In this document: piece after piece, positions 1 through 7,912 of the stretch
Position numbering within the stretch: the stretch's first letter is position 1
How the letters are laid out: each line of letters opens with the position of its first letter
Source: CAZCFB01 sp964511535
Lineage (GTDB): Bacteria; Myxococcota_A; Polyangia; GCA-2747355; CAZCFB01
Assembly: GCA_964511535.1 (NCBI GenBank)
Contig: CAZEFW010000164.1
Span: 1 to 21,841 of the forward strand
DNA length: 21,841 nt
Direction: 5' to 3'
The notes under the pieces: model-generated
Told to the model about the DNA's origin: nothing
The model's input: only the letters and a program-made list of their open reading frames with translations
The model's database searches: none
Program-made: the position numbers and the translations under genes

Positions 1-47
1 CTGCCGTGCTCGCGTTGCTTCGCAACGCTCCGCGATGAAGCGGCAGG
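1..47. repeat. Palindromic hairpin downstream of the LTD lipoprotein gene
   Basis: GCGTTGC (12-18) and GCAACGC (22-28) form a perfect 7-bp stem around a TTC loop. CTGCCG (1-6) and CGGCAG (41-46) form a possible outer stem. It lies about 20 nt past the stop codon of the leftward LTD lipoprotein gene, where a terminator would be expected, but there is no T-run after it. On the minus strand the apex reads GCGAAGC, the same apex as in the repeats at 5925-6104. Confidence 0.5.
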
Positions 48-860
48 CTACTGACAGTTCGGGTTCTTCAACGGCGTGCCGCGGTCTCCCTGGCTGCCTT
101 GCCAGGGTGAGGTCTCCACGCACCAGTTGGTGCCCACGGTCTTGTCCAGCCCGGGGGACTTGAGGGACAGGCTGGAGCCGGCGGTGATCTGGTAACCGGT
201 GTTGGTGTTGTAGGCGAATGAGTCCACCACCTGCATCTTCTCGTTGAGCAGCATGATCTCGTCGGAGCTGTTGCTCAGCAGAAAGTTTTCGTAAGCGTAG
301 GCCACCGGGGTGCCGCCGTTCTGGCTTGTATTGGTGGTGCGCCCGAGCACGAGGTACCCCTTGGCCGGCACGAACAGCGGGCCGCTGTTTTTGAGCTTGT
401 GGCTGTCGGTAAGGGTGTCCTTGAGCGTCCAGCCGTTGATGTTGATGTTCTGGGTGCTCGGGTTGTACAGTTCGATCCACTCACCGGTGTCGTCCGACAC
501 GGCGCTCGGGTCGGCCATGAACTCGGAGATGATGACCTTGATGGTGGCCACGCCCTTGTCGCCGCCGCTGCCGCCCTCGGCGTCGGTCATGTTCAGGTCG
601 CCGGGGCCATCGCCTGGCAGCCCTGCGTCGGCGTCGGACGAGGCCAGGTCCTTCAGCCCGTCCAGCTTGGGCAGCGGCATCCCCTCCTTGACGCAGATCT
701 CCTTGCCGCCCGATGTCCTGCACTCGTAGCCCAGGGGGCAGCGGGGCAGGCCGTTGTTACAGATGAACGGCGCCGAGCCCAGATCTGGGGGCGGGCAGCC
801 GGTCGCGAGGCACAGTGATGCGCTGGCGAGTAGGAGCGTGAAGGAAAAGCGGAACAACAT
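48..860 (-). CDS. Lipoprotein with lamin-tail domain (LTD)
   Basis: Predicted outer-surface lipoprotein of 270 residues from the chosen start. Residues 1-22 form a signal peptide ending in a lipobox (LATGC, Cys22). A short Cys-bearing segment and an acidic Asp/Gly-rich linker follow. The C-terminal half (about 140-270) reads as a lamin-tail domain: the KVIISEFMADP start, the DTGEWIELYNPS core and the INGWTLKD strand are typical. LTDs are beta-sandwich modules common on secreted bacterial proteins and their ligands are usually unknown. The start at 860 gives a normal-length signal peptide. An in-frame ATG at 914, 2 nt from the phosphofructokinase stop, would add 18 residues and could be translationally coupled. 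Neither start has a clear Shine-Dalgarno. It is the last gene of the leftward operon. Confidence 0.8.
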   Translation of the reverse strand: MLFRFSFTLLLASASLCLATGCPPPDLGSAPFICNNGLPRCPLGYECRTSGGKEICVKEGMPLPKLDGLKDLASSDADAGLPGDGPGDLNMTDAEGGSGGDKGVATIKVIISEFMADPSAVSDDTGEWIELYNPSTQNININGWTLKDTLTDSHKLKNSGPLFVPAKGYLVLGRTTNTSQNGGTPVAYAYENFLLSNSSDEIMLLNEKMQVVDSFAYNTNTGYQITAGSSLSLKSPGLDKTVGTNWCVETSPWQGSQGDRGTPLKNPNCQ

Positions 861-916
861 CCGGGATATTTTCGACCAATCGGCTGCGGTTCTCAAGAAT
901 TTCAATGAAGCCATGT

Positions 917-2209
917 TCAGCCGGCTAACAACGCCGGCTGACCCGTGGCGTCCACAACGTTGCGCCAGAACGCGCTGTCCAGGGAGATCACCTTGCGGCC
1001 GGAGGTCACCGCGGCCAGGGGCACATGGGTAAACCGCCCGAGCCACAGGCCCACCACCATGCCGGTGCGGCCTGCCATGGCCGCGTGCACCGCCTCCTCC
1101 GCCAGCTGCCCACAGAAGATGGCGTCCGCCGGGTTGGCCGGCGCGGCGCGGATGATGTAGCTCGGATCGATGTACTTCAGGTTGATCCCCTGGTCCTTCA
1201 GCTCGGCCTTGAAGGTGTCGCGCAGGAACACGCCGATGTCGGACAGCTTCTGGTTCCCGCCGGCGTCCTGCTCCTCTGTCTCCTCCAGGTGCCGCTGCCC
1301 GGCGCCCTCGGCCGCCACCACCAGGGCATGCCCCCTGCGGCGGATCCGCTCCCGCAGAAACTGCAGGATGCCGCGCTCGCCCTTCAAGTCGAAGGGCAGC
1401 TCCGGAACCAGGCAGAGGTTCACCTCCCGCGCCGCCAGGGTGGCCGACGCGGCGATGAACCCCGAATGGCGCCCCATGAGGCGCACCAGCCCCACGCCGT
1501 TGGGCGCGCCCCGTGCCTCGGTGTGCGCGGCCCGCAGCGACTGGCAGGCGATGGACACGGCGGTCTCGTAGCCGAAGGTGCGCTCGATGTACTTCAGGTC
1601 GTTGTCGATGGTCTTGGGCAGGCCGATGATGGCGATGCGCTGCCCCTGGGCGGTGACCTGCTTGAAGATCGCCTCGGCCCCGCGCATGGTGCCGTCGCCG
1701 CCGATGCAGAACAGAACGTTGACCCGGCGGTCCACCAGGGTCTGGACCATCTCCTCCGTGTCGGGGTTGCCCCGGGCGGAGCCGAGCACGGTGCCGCCCA
1801 TGAGGTGGATGTCCCGAACCGCCGCCGGGTCCAGCTCCTCGGGGGCCACGGACGGCTCCCGGGCCAGGCCCTGGTAGCCGAAGCGGAAGCCGAGGATCTT
1901 GCGGCAACCGTAGCCGTACCAGAGCTGCATCACCAGGGCGCGGATGACGTTGTTCATGCCGGGGCAGAGCCCGCCGCAGGTGACGATGCCGGCCCGCACC
2001 TCCTCGCCGCGGAAGTGGATCTGCTGGCGCGGCCCGGCGGCCTCGAAGGCGTGCTCCGGGCGCTGGCCGCCCGGGTCGAAGATCACCCGGGCGCCCGAGA
2101 CGGTGAAGTCGGCGATCTGGTCGTCAGCCACGGTGGACAGCTGCAACGGGGAGGCCTCCCGGCAGGGGCCGAGGGTCGGGATGGTGAGATCTGGGAGCTT
2201 GGGGCTCAC
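917..2209 (-). CDS. pfkA: 6-phosphofructokinase, ATP-type (group II-like)
   Basis: Phosphorylates fructose 6-phosphate to fructose 1,6-bisphosphate in cytosolic glycolysis. The 430-residue protein carries the phosphofructokinase nucleotide-binding motif GGLCPGMN (79-86), GGDGT (170-174), the catalytic PKTIDND (198-204) and the sugar-phosphate motif MGRHSG (245-250). Gly in GGDGT with Lys in PKTIDND is the pairing of plant and trypanosomatid ATP-dependent enzymes; PPi-dependent enzymes normally have Asp in the first position. An N-terminal extension of about 70 residues precedes the core, as in that long subfamily. The start is GTG at 2209, fixed by AGGAG 7-8 nt upstream. It lies 24 bp after the Cys-rich lipoprotein gene and immediately before the LTD lipoprotein gene, so the three are probably co-transcribed, though no functional link is evident. 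Phosphoryl donor is inferred from motifs only. Confidence 0.93.
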   Translation of the reverse strand: MSPKLPDLTIPTLGPCREASPLQLSTVADDQIADFTVSGARVIFDPGGQRPEHAFEAAGPRQQIHFRGEEVRAGIVTCGGLCPGMNNVIRALVMQLWYGYGCRKILGFRFGYQGLAREPSVAPEELDPAAVRDIHLMGGTVLGSARGNPDTEEMVQTLVDRRVNVLFCIGGDGTMRGAEAIFKQVTAQGQRIAIIGLPKTIDNDLKYIERTFGYETAVSIACQSLRAAHTEARGAPNGVGLVRLMGRHSGFIAASATLAAREVNLCLVPELPFDLKGERGILQFLRERIRRRGHALVVAAEGAGQRHLEETEEQDAGGNQKLSDIGVFLRDTFKAELKDQGINLKYIDPSYIIRAAPANPADAIFCGQLAEEAVHAAMAGRTGMVVGLWLGRFTHVPLAAVTSGRKVISLDSAFWRNVVDATGQPALLAG

Positions 2210-2233
2210 GTGACGTCTCCTGTGGGCGCTGGT

Positions 2234-4639
2234 TCAGTCGGTGGCCGGGCCGCCGTCGGTGGGCCCGGGCAGCGGGCCGGACGCGGTGGTGTCCAGGCAG
2301 TAGCCGTTGGCGTGCTGTGGGTTGGTCTGTGCCACGCCCGACAGGTCGCGGCAAGTCATCTTGGTGGTGTTGGTGGCGTCGCCGAAGACCTCGCACTTCT
2401 TGATCAGCCCGCTGGAGGAGGTGGCCGAGCAGGGCACGAACGGCCCCAGGTCGCACACGGGTCCGGTGGCGGCCTTGCCGAAGCTGTAGGTCACCTGGCT
2501 CCAGTCCCGGCACTCGTAGTCGCCGTACTTGTCGCCGGACAGGCCCCGGCAATCTCCCGCCTTGGCCAGCGTGCAGGTGGGCTGGCAGATGCCGGTGCGG
2601 TAGGCCCGGTTGCAAAGGGTGCCGGCGGGGCAGGCGGCCTCGGTGAGGGTCTTGGCGAACACGCAGTTCGGGATGGCGCAGTAGCCGTTGCGCCACATCA
2701 GGTCGCAGTTGCCGCCGGTACACGACTTGTTGGTGCAGGTACCCGAGCAGCACTCGCTGCCGTAGGTGCAGGAGTAGCCGCCCGGCTTGCGGTAGATCTT
2801 CTCCGAGAACTCCATGTAGCAGATCTGGCCCTTGCCGCAGTCCACGTCCCCCTTGCACTTGTCCCCCACCTTGGCGGTGGCCGCGCCGGTGGAGCGCGGC
2901 TTGCACAGCCCGCTGACGGTGTCGCACACGCCGTCCTTGGCGCAGATTCCGGCCGAGCTCCAGGAGGTGTCGGCGGAGCGGGCAGCGCAGGTCTGGCCGG
3001 TGGGGCAGTTCTTCTTGTTCACGTCGCACACCTGGCCGGTGGTCTCGCCGCAGTCCGAGCCCTTGGCGCAGCCGCTGTTGGCCTTGGTCAGCAGGCAGAC
3101 GCCCTTGCCCGGCAGCCCCACCAGGGAGCCCGACTGCGGGTGGCAGACCAGGGTGGCGTCGCACTCGTTGCAGCCGATGTAGGGCGCGCACCCGCGCATG
3201 CAGAAATTCTTGGTGGTGCCGTTGGACAGGGGCACCGGGGCGCAGATGTTGTACGGCTTGTTGGGGCAGGTGTCCTCGTTGGTCGGGGTCGCCGGGTTGT
3301 CGGCGGTGCAGTACTCGGTGCACACGCCGGTGGTGCCGGTGAGCAGGCAGAGCCCGCTGGTGTTGGTGCACACCGTCGCGGCGTTTGCGCTGGTGCACGG
3401 CTTGCCGATGACGCCGGAGAAGGGCAGGCACTTGCCGCAGGCGCCGCCCAGCGACGACCAGCCGTACTTGTCCTTGGCCGGGGCGCAGCTGTGACAGCCG
3501 CCCGGGTGCTTGGTGCCCGAGGTCACGCACTTGTCGTCGATGAGGCAGTGGGTGGCGCCGGTAACGGTCCACTTGATCTTGCTGGTGGCCGGCACGCACT
3601 CGGCGCAGCCGCCCGCGTGCTTGGCCTTGGGCTTGTAGCACTTGCCCTTGATCAGGCACATGTTGGTCAGCGGGGTCCAGGCGGAGGTGCTCACCGTGGG
3701 ATCGCACTGGGCGCAGCCGGTGCTGTCCTTGTCGCCCTTCTTGTAGCACTTGCCCGCGATGAGGCAGGAGTTGGAGATGGACGTCCACGATGAGGTGCTC
3801 TTCTTGGAGTCGCAGGTGCCGCAGGCGCCGGTGGGGTCGTTGGCGCCGTCCTTGTAACAGGTGGCGTTGATCAGGCACCAGCCTGACATGAGCTTGTTGC
3901 CCAGGCAGCCGCCCTTGCCGTCGCACAGGTCTTTTGTGCAGGCGTAGCCGTCAGAGCAGGTGGAGTAGGAGGTGCCCTTGCAGACGCCGTCCTGGCAGTA
4001 GTCGTTCTTGGTGCACGGGTTGCCGTCGTTACAGTGACCGCCGTTGGCGTTGCTCCACTTGGTGTTGTTGCTCGACGTCCCCGCGTCGTTGGTCAAGGGC
4101 TTGCAGGCCTGGCACGTATCGTTGGGGTTCCTTTCGCCGTCCTTGAAGCAGCAGAAAATCGTCTCCATGGCCGGGGCGGCGCCGCTGTCAGGGCCGCCGT
4201 CCCCTGCGCCTGCGCCGGCGTCCAGGTTGTAGGTCTTTGAGCCGATGTCGCTGCACTTGGTGCCCTTGGGCACCTTCACCCCGAGCTTGCAATACCCCGC
4301 CTTCGGCAAATTGCTGCACACGCCAGAGCCCACGCAGGTGTCCACTGTGCACGCGATGTTGTCGTCGCAGTTCATCCAGCTCTGGGGCCGGCACTTGCCG
4401 TCCTTGCCGCAGATCGGGTTGATGGCGCACGGGTCGTGGGCGTTGCACGCCTGGCCCACCTTGGAGCACTTGTACAGGATCTTGCCGTCGGGCACGCCGC
4501 CGTAATCCTGGGTGGCGACCGGCGCGTCCTGCACCACGCCGCGGTCGCCAGTCGCGGGGCCGCCATCGTCGGAGCAGGCGAGCAGGAGCAGGGTCGCAGA
4601 GAGCAATAAACAGAGAAGCCAGCCAGAGTGTGTGCGCAT
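2234..4639 (-). CDS. Large Cys-rich repeat lipoprotein
   Basis: Predicted surface lipoprotein of 801 residues with no recognised enzymatic domain. The signal peptide ends at lipobox LLAC (Cys22). An Asp/Gly/Pro-rich spacer leads into many Cys-rich modules. Three have the form CxDxxACTxDxC..GxC. From about residue 255 to 395 there are four tandem modules with the pattern CLIxxxC(Y/V), a 7-10 residue gap, CxxC and a closing Trp; an earlier related copy starts near residue 163. The C-terminal half has further Cys pairs of different spacing. Paired cysteines imply a disulfide-bonded extracytoplasmic stalk; similar proteins are common in Myxococcota. The start at 4639 is supported by GAGGAA 7 nt upstream and by the signal peptide. 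An in-frame extension to 4711 is possible but would bury the signal sequence. First gene of the operon with pfkA. Confidence 0.8.
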   Translation of the reverse strand: MRTHSGWLLCLLLSATLLLLACSDDGGPATGDRGVVQDAPVATQDYGGVPDGKILYKCSKVGQACNAHDPCAINPICGKDGKCRPQSWMNCDDNIACTVDTCVGSGVCSNLPKAGYCKLGVKVPKGTKCSDIGSKTYNLDAGAGAGDGGPDSGAAPAMETIFCCFKDGERNPNDTCQACKPLTNDAGTSSNNTKWSNANGGHCNDGNPCTKNDYCQDGVCKGTSYSTCSDGYACTKDLCDGKGGCLGNKLMSGWCLINATCYKDGANDPTGACGTCDSKKSTSSWTSISNSCLIAGKCYKKGDKDSTGCAQCDPTVSTSAWTPLTNMCLIKGKCYKPKAKHAGGCAECVPATSKIKWTVTGATHCLIDDKCVTSGTKHPGGCHSCAPAKDKYGWSSLGGACGKCLPFSGVIGKPCTSANAATVCTNTSGLCLLTGTTGVCTEYCTADNPATPTNEDTCPNKPYNICAPVPLSNGTTKNFCMRGCAPYIGCNECDATLVCHPQSGSLVGLPGKGVCLLTKANSGCAKGSDCGETTGQVCDVNKKNCPTGQTCAARSADTSWSSAGICAKDGVCDTVSGLCKPRSTGAATAKVGDKCKGDVDCGKGQICYMEFSEKIYRKPGGYSCTYGSECCSGTCTNKSCTGGNCDLMWRNGYCAIPNCVFAKTLTEAACPAGTLCNRAYRTGICQPTCTLAKAGDCRGLSGDKYGDYECRDWSQVTYSFGKAATGPVCDLGPFVPCSATSSSGLIKKCEVFGDATNTTKMTCRDLSGVAQTNPQHANGYCLDTTASGPLPGPTDGGPATD

Positions 4640-4669
4640 GGGGTTTCCTCGCCGTGGATATCCTGTCCC

Positions 4670-4698
4670 ATTATCGGGCGTCACCGCGCCGAGGGAAA
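4670..4698 (-). promoter_or_regulatory. Possible promoter of the leftward lipoprotein-pfkA operon
   Basis: On the minus strand GATAAT (4675 to 4670) is a good -10, 31 nt upstream of the ATG at 4639. The hexamer 17 bp upstream reads TTTCCC, a poor -35. It is the best candidate in the divergent gap, by pattern only. Confidence 0.3.
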
Positions 4699-4723
4699 GC
4701 ATGACGGGCATTCTCGCCCCGCC

Positions 4724-4742
4724 TTGACAAGGGCGGTATAAT
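4724..4742 (+). promoter_or_regulatory. Promoter-like boxes upstream of the TPR lipoprotein
   Basis: A perfect TTGACA (4724-4729) and a perfect TATAAT (4737-4742) occur 40-58 nt upstream of the GTG start at 4782. They are only 7 bp apart, so they cannot serve together as a normal sigma-70 pair. TATAAT alone is the more likely functional -10, giving a leader of about 30 nt. Confidence 0.4.
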
Positions 4743-4781
4743 TGCGCGAATTACATGGCGATAGCCTACCGAGGTGGCCCC

Positions 4782-5906
4782 GTGAGAGTTCTTTTTGCTT
4801 TTTCAATTGTCCTGGTGATGCTGGCGAGCGGCTGCTTTGGCCAGGTCAACAAGTGCCTTGAGACGCCGGTGGAGCAGGGGGCGGGCAAGGTCGCCCTCGA
4901 CCGGTGCGACCGGGCGATGGAGTCGAACCCGGCCAACCAGGAGCTGTTCGAGCACTACATGGCCCTGCTGCGAGTGGAGGGGCGCTACGTGCAGATCGTC
5001 TCCTGGAGCCAGCGGGTGTTGGAGGCGAGCCCTGAGCGTGCGGACGCCCTGTACCACCTGGCGGTGGGGCTGAGGAAGGACGGCCAGTGCGAGGCGGCCA
5101 TCGCGCGGTACCGTCAGTACGCGCTCAAGCGGCCGGAGGAGGCGGACCCTTACTTCGGCATGGCGCTGTGCTTCGAGGAGATCGGTGACCGCCTGGCAGC
5201 GGTTCAGGCGTACGGGACCTACACGAAGAAGGAGCGGCGCCCCGGTCAGGAGGCGTGGATCGCCCGCGCCAAGGGGCGGATGGCAGAGCTGGAGGCGGGC
5301 GGGGCCATGGGAAGCGGCAAGCCGGCCAAGCCCGCCCCAGAGGCCGGGTCGCCTCCGGAAGAGGACGGAGAGCCCGGCGATGATGAGCCGCGGGGCGTGG
5401 AGCCCGAGCCTGCCCAGCCGGAGCCGGAGCCCGAGCCCGAACCCGCGCAGCCAGAGCCGGAGCCCGCGCAGCCCGAGCCCGAGCCCGAGCCGGAGCCGGA
5501 GCCCGAGCCCGCACAGCCGGAGCCCGCGCCCGCGCAGCCCGCGCCCGCGCCCGCTCCCAAGCCCGAGCCCGCTCCCGAGCCCGAACCCGCTCCCAAGAAG
5601 CCCGAGGCAAAGCCGGCGCCTCCCCCCGCGGCTTCTGCCGACTGTTCGGTCCACGAAAAGACCATCAAGAAGGACCCGTTCAACGTGGCAGCTTACGAGG
5701 GGTGGGCCACCTGCGCGCTGGCCAAGAAGCAGTACACCGCGGTGGTGAACAAGATGAAGACCGCCGTGCGGGACAACCCGAAGTTCTTCCGAGGTTGGTA
5801 CCTGCTGGGCGAGGGGTACAAGGGTGCGGGGGACGAGAAGCAGGCGAAGTTTGCCTTCAGCCGGGCATGCAAGAAGGGCGTGGCAGAGGCGTGCGGCAAG
5901 TTCTAG
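4782..5906 (+). CDS. TPR lipoprotein with Pro/Glu-rich linker
   Basis: Predicted lipoprotein of 374 residues. The signal peptide ends in lipobox LASGC (Cys18). Residues about 25-155 are helical and TPR-like (NPANQELFEHYMALLRVEG, ADALYHLAVGLRKDGQCEAAIARYRQYA). They are followed by a long PE/PA-rich low-complexity linker (about 200-285) built from GAGCCC-type hexamers, then a second TPR-like segment (about 288-374). TPRs bind other proteins, so an envelope scaffold is likely; the partner is unknown. The GTG at 4782 is preferred over the ATG at 4755 because GAGGTG lies 5-10 nt upstream and translation begins directly with a signal peptide. It is divergent from the 2234-4639 lipoprotein. The stop codon lies in the loop of a 10-bp hairpin. 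Confidence 0.82.
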   Translation: MRVLFAFSIVLVMLASGCFGQVNKCLETPVEQGAGKVALDRCDRAMESNPANQELFEHYMALLRVEGRYVQIVSWSQRVLEASPERADALYHLAVGLRKDGQCEAAIARYRQYALKRPEEADPYFGMALCFEEIGDRLAAVQAYGTYTKKERRPGQEAWIARAKGRMAELEAGGAMGSGKPAKPAPEAGSPPEEDGEPGDDEPRGVEPEPAQPEPEPEPEPAQPEPEPAQPEPEPEPEPEPEPAQPEPAPAQPAPAPAPKPEPAPEPEPAPKKPEAKPAPPPAASADCSVHEKTIKKDPFNVAAYEGWATCALAKKQYTAVVNKMKTAVRDNPKFFRGWYLLGEGYKGAGDEKQAKFAFSRACKKGVAEACGKF

Positions 5907-5917
5907 GGAACTTGCCG
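5894..5917 (+). terminator. Hairpin spanning the stop codon, possible terminator
   Basis: CGGCAAGTTC (5894-5903) and GAACTTGCCG (5908-5917) make a perfect 10-bp stem with loop TAGG. The loop contains the TAG stop of the TPR lipoprotein gene. No T-tract follows, so it is either an atypical terminator or a 3'-end stabilising structure. Confidence 0.5.
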
Positions 5918-5924
5918 AATGCCA

Positions 5925-6104
5925 GAATGCCAGGGCGGCCTTCGGCCGCTGAATGCCAGAACGCCGGAATGCCAGAATGGGGTGCCTCCTGCGCTTCGCG
6001 CAGGTCGGCGATTTGAATGCCAGGGCGGCCTTCGGCCGCTGAATGCCAGAACGCCGGAATGCCAGAATGGGGTGCCTCCTGCGCTTCGCGCAGGTCGGCG
6101 AATT
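5925..6104. repeat. Two tandem copies of a 90-bp palindromic repeat
   Basis: 5925-6011 and 6015-6101 are identical over 87 bases, giving a 90-bp period. Each copy contains octamers related to GAATGCCA (one variant GAACGCCG) and two perfect hairpins. The hairpins are GCGGCC-TTC-GGCCGC and CCTGCGC-TTC-GCGCAGG. An extra partial octamer run begins at 5918. The block fills the convergent gap between the TPR lipoprotein and HD-protein genes, so it may act as a bidirectional terminator. Open reading through it is incidental. Confidence 0.85.
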
Positions 6105-6120
6105 GGTTGTTGTTTTTGGG

Positions 6121-7035
6121 CTAGTCTAGTCCGAGCCTGGATCGGTTCTCTTCTATGAACTGGATGTAGTACTCGGCCTCGTGGTGGGGTTCGAGGTCTT
6201 CGGCTTCCACGGCGGCTTCGAGGGCTCGCTTCAGTTCGCCGATGATGCGGCCCGGCTCCAGCTCGAAGTGTTGCATGATGGCGTTGCCCAGGCCGGTGGG
6301 CAGGGGGGGCACCTGGCTGTCCAACTCTCGGAGCTCCTGAATCCGCTGCCAGAGCTCGTCGATCTGGGCCAGGGCGCGCTCGCGCTTGTGGCGCCGGGCG
6401 GAGGTGATGTCGGCCCGGGATAGCAGCAGCAGGTCGTCCAGGTGCTCGCCCATCTCGCGATCGAAGCGCCGCACGGCCGAATCGGTCCAGGTCCCGTCAT
6501 ACTGGTTGGCCCGGAGGTGCTGCTGGATCAGGAACCGGACCTTGGCCCGCAGCGGGTCGGCGAGCTGCAGCCGGCGACATACCTTGTCGAACATGCGGGC
6601 GCCCACCTCGGCGTGGCCGTGGAAGGTGACCTTGCCGTCGGAGGTGAGGGCCCGGGTGGGCACCTTGCCGATGTCGTGGAACAGCGCGGCCCAGCGCACC
6701 GCGGGGATCCGCGCCGCCTGGGCGATGACCTGCTTGGTGTGCTTCCACACGTCCTTGTGGCGGCGGCCCATCTCCTGGGTGAACTCGACGGTGGCCTCCA
6801 GCTCAGGCAGCAGGTGAGTCAGCAGGCCGCTGTCGTGCATCCACTGCAGCGACTCGCCCACGGCGTCGCTCATGAGGATCTGCTCAAGGGCGGCGGTCTG
6901 GTGCTCCGGGGGCAGGTGCGCCACCTCGCCGGCCACCTGCCGCACCTGCTCGGTCTGGCCGCGCGGCGGGGGCGCCTCTCCCCGGGCGACGGTCACGGCG
7001 ATGTCCAGCGCGATGGATGCGGGCGATTGGGTCAT
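6121..7035 (-). CDS. HD-domain protein related to tRNA nucleotidyltransferase HD half
   Basis: Metal-dependent phosphohydrolase-type protein of 304 residues. The HD core shows HKDVWKH (93-99), FHDIGK (119-124), the HGHAEVGARM stretch (139-148), QQHLR (171-175) and a late Asp in SRAD (206-209). The order and wording match the HD region of bacterial CCA-adding/poly(A) polymerase-family enzymes, including the preceding SGLLTHLLPELE. The nucleotidyltransferase head with its GxxxDxD motif is absent: residues 1-45 are an unrelated Ala/Pro-rich leader. It therefore cannot add CCA itself; a 2',3'-cyclic phosphodiesterase or phosphatase activity is possible, as in the HD domain of the E. coli enzyme. 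It lies 32 bp after murI in a leftward cluster. The start ATG at 7035 lacks a clear Shine-Dalgarno. Confidence 0.85.
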   Translation of the reverse strand: MTQSPASIALDIAVTVARGEAPPPRGQTEQVRQVAGEVAHLPPEHQTAALEQILMSDAVGESLQWMHDSGLLTHLLPELEATVEFTQEMGRRHKDVWKHTKQVIAQAARIPAVRWAALFHDIGKVPTRALTSDGKVTFHGHAEVGARMFDKVCRRLQLADPLRAKVRFLIQQHLRANQYDGTWTDSAVRRFDREMGEHLDDLLLLSRADITSARRHKRERALAQIDELWQRIQELRELDSQVPPLPTGLGNAIMQHFELEPGRIIGELKRALEAAVEAEDLEPHHEAEYYIQFIEENRSRLGLD

Positions 7036-7067
7036 GGCGGACGGATAGCAGAAAAGCGCCCGCCTCG

Positions 7068-7883
<816 letters not shown>

Positions 7884-7912
7884 GTCAGGTGATACGAGGC
7901 GCGGGCGCCAGA

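Noticed and set aside
861..1907. Open extension of the LTD lipoprotein frame through pfkA
   Set aside because: It overlaps the certain pfkA gene in another frame and encodes Arg/Gly/Pro-rich low-complexity typical of GC-rich shadow frames.
1025..3793. 922-codon plus-strand open frame
   Set aside because: Antisense to pfkA and the Cys-rich lipoprotein; composition is Ala/Gly/His/Val-rich with no domain, as expected for the complement of high-GC coding DNA.
5925..6104. CRISPR array
   Set aside because: Only two identical copies of a 90-bp unit with no distinct spacers and no cas genes nearby.
5919..6158. Short frame MPECQGGLRPLNART repeated twice
   Set aside because: It is translation of the 90-bp tandem repeat; no ribosome binding site and overlap with the end of the HD gene.
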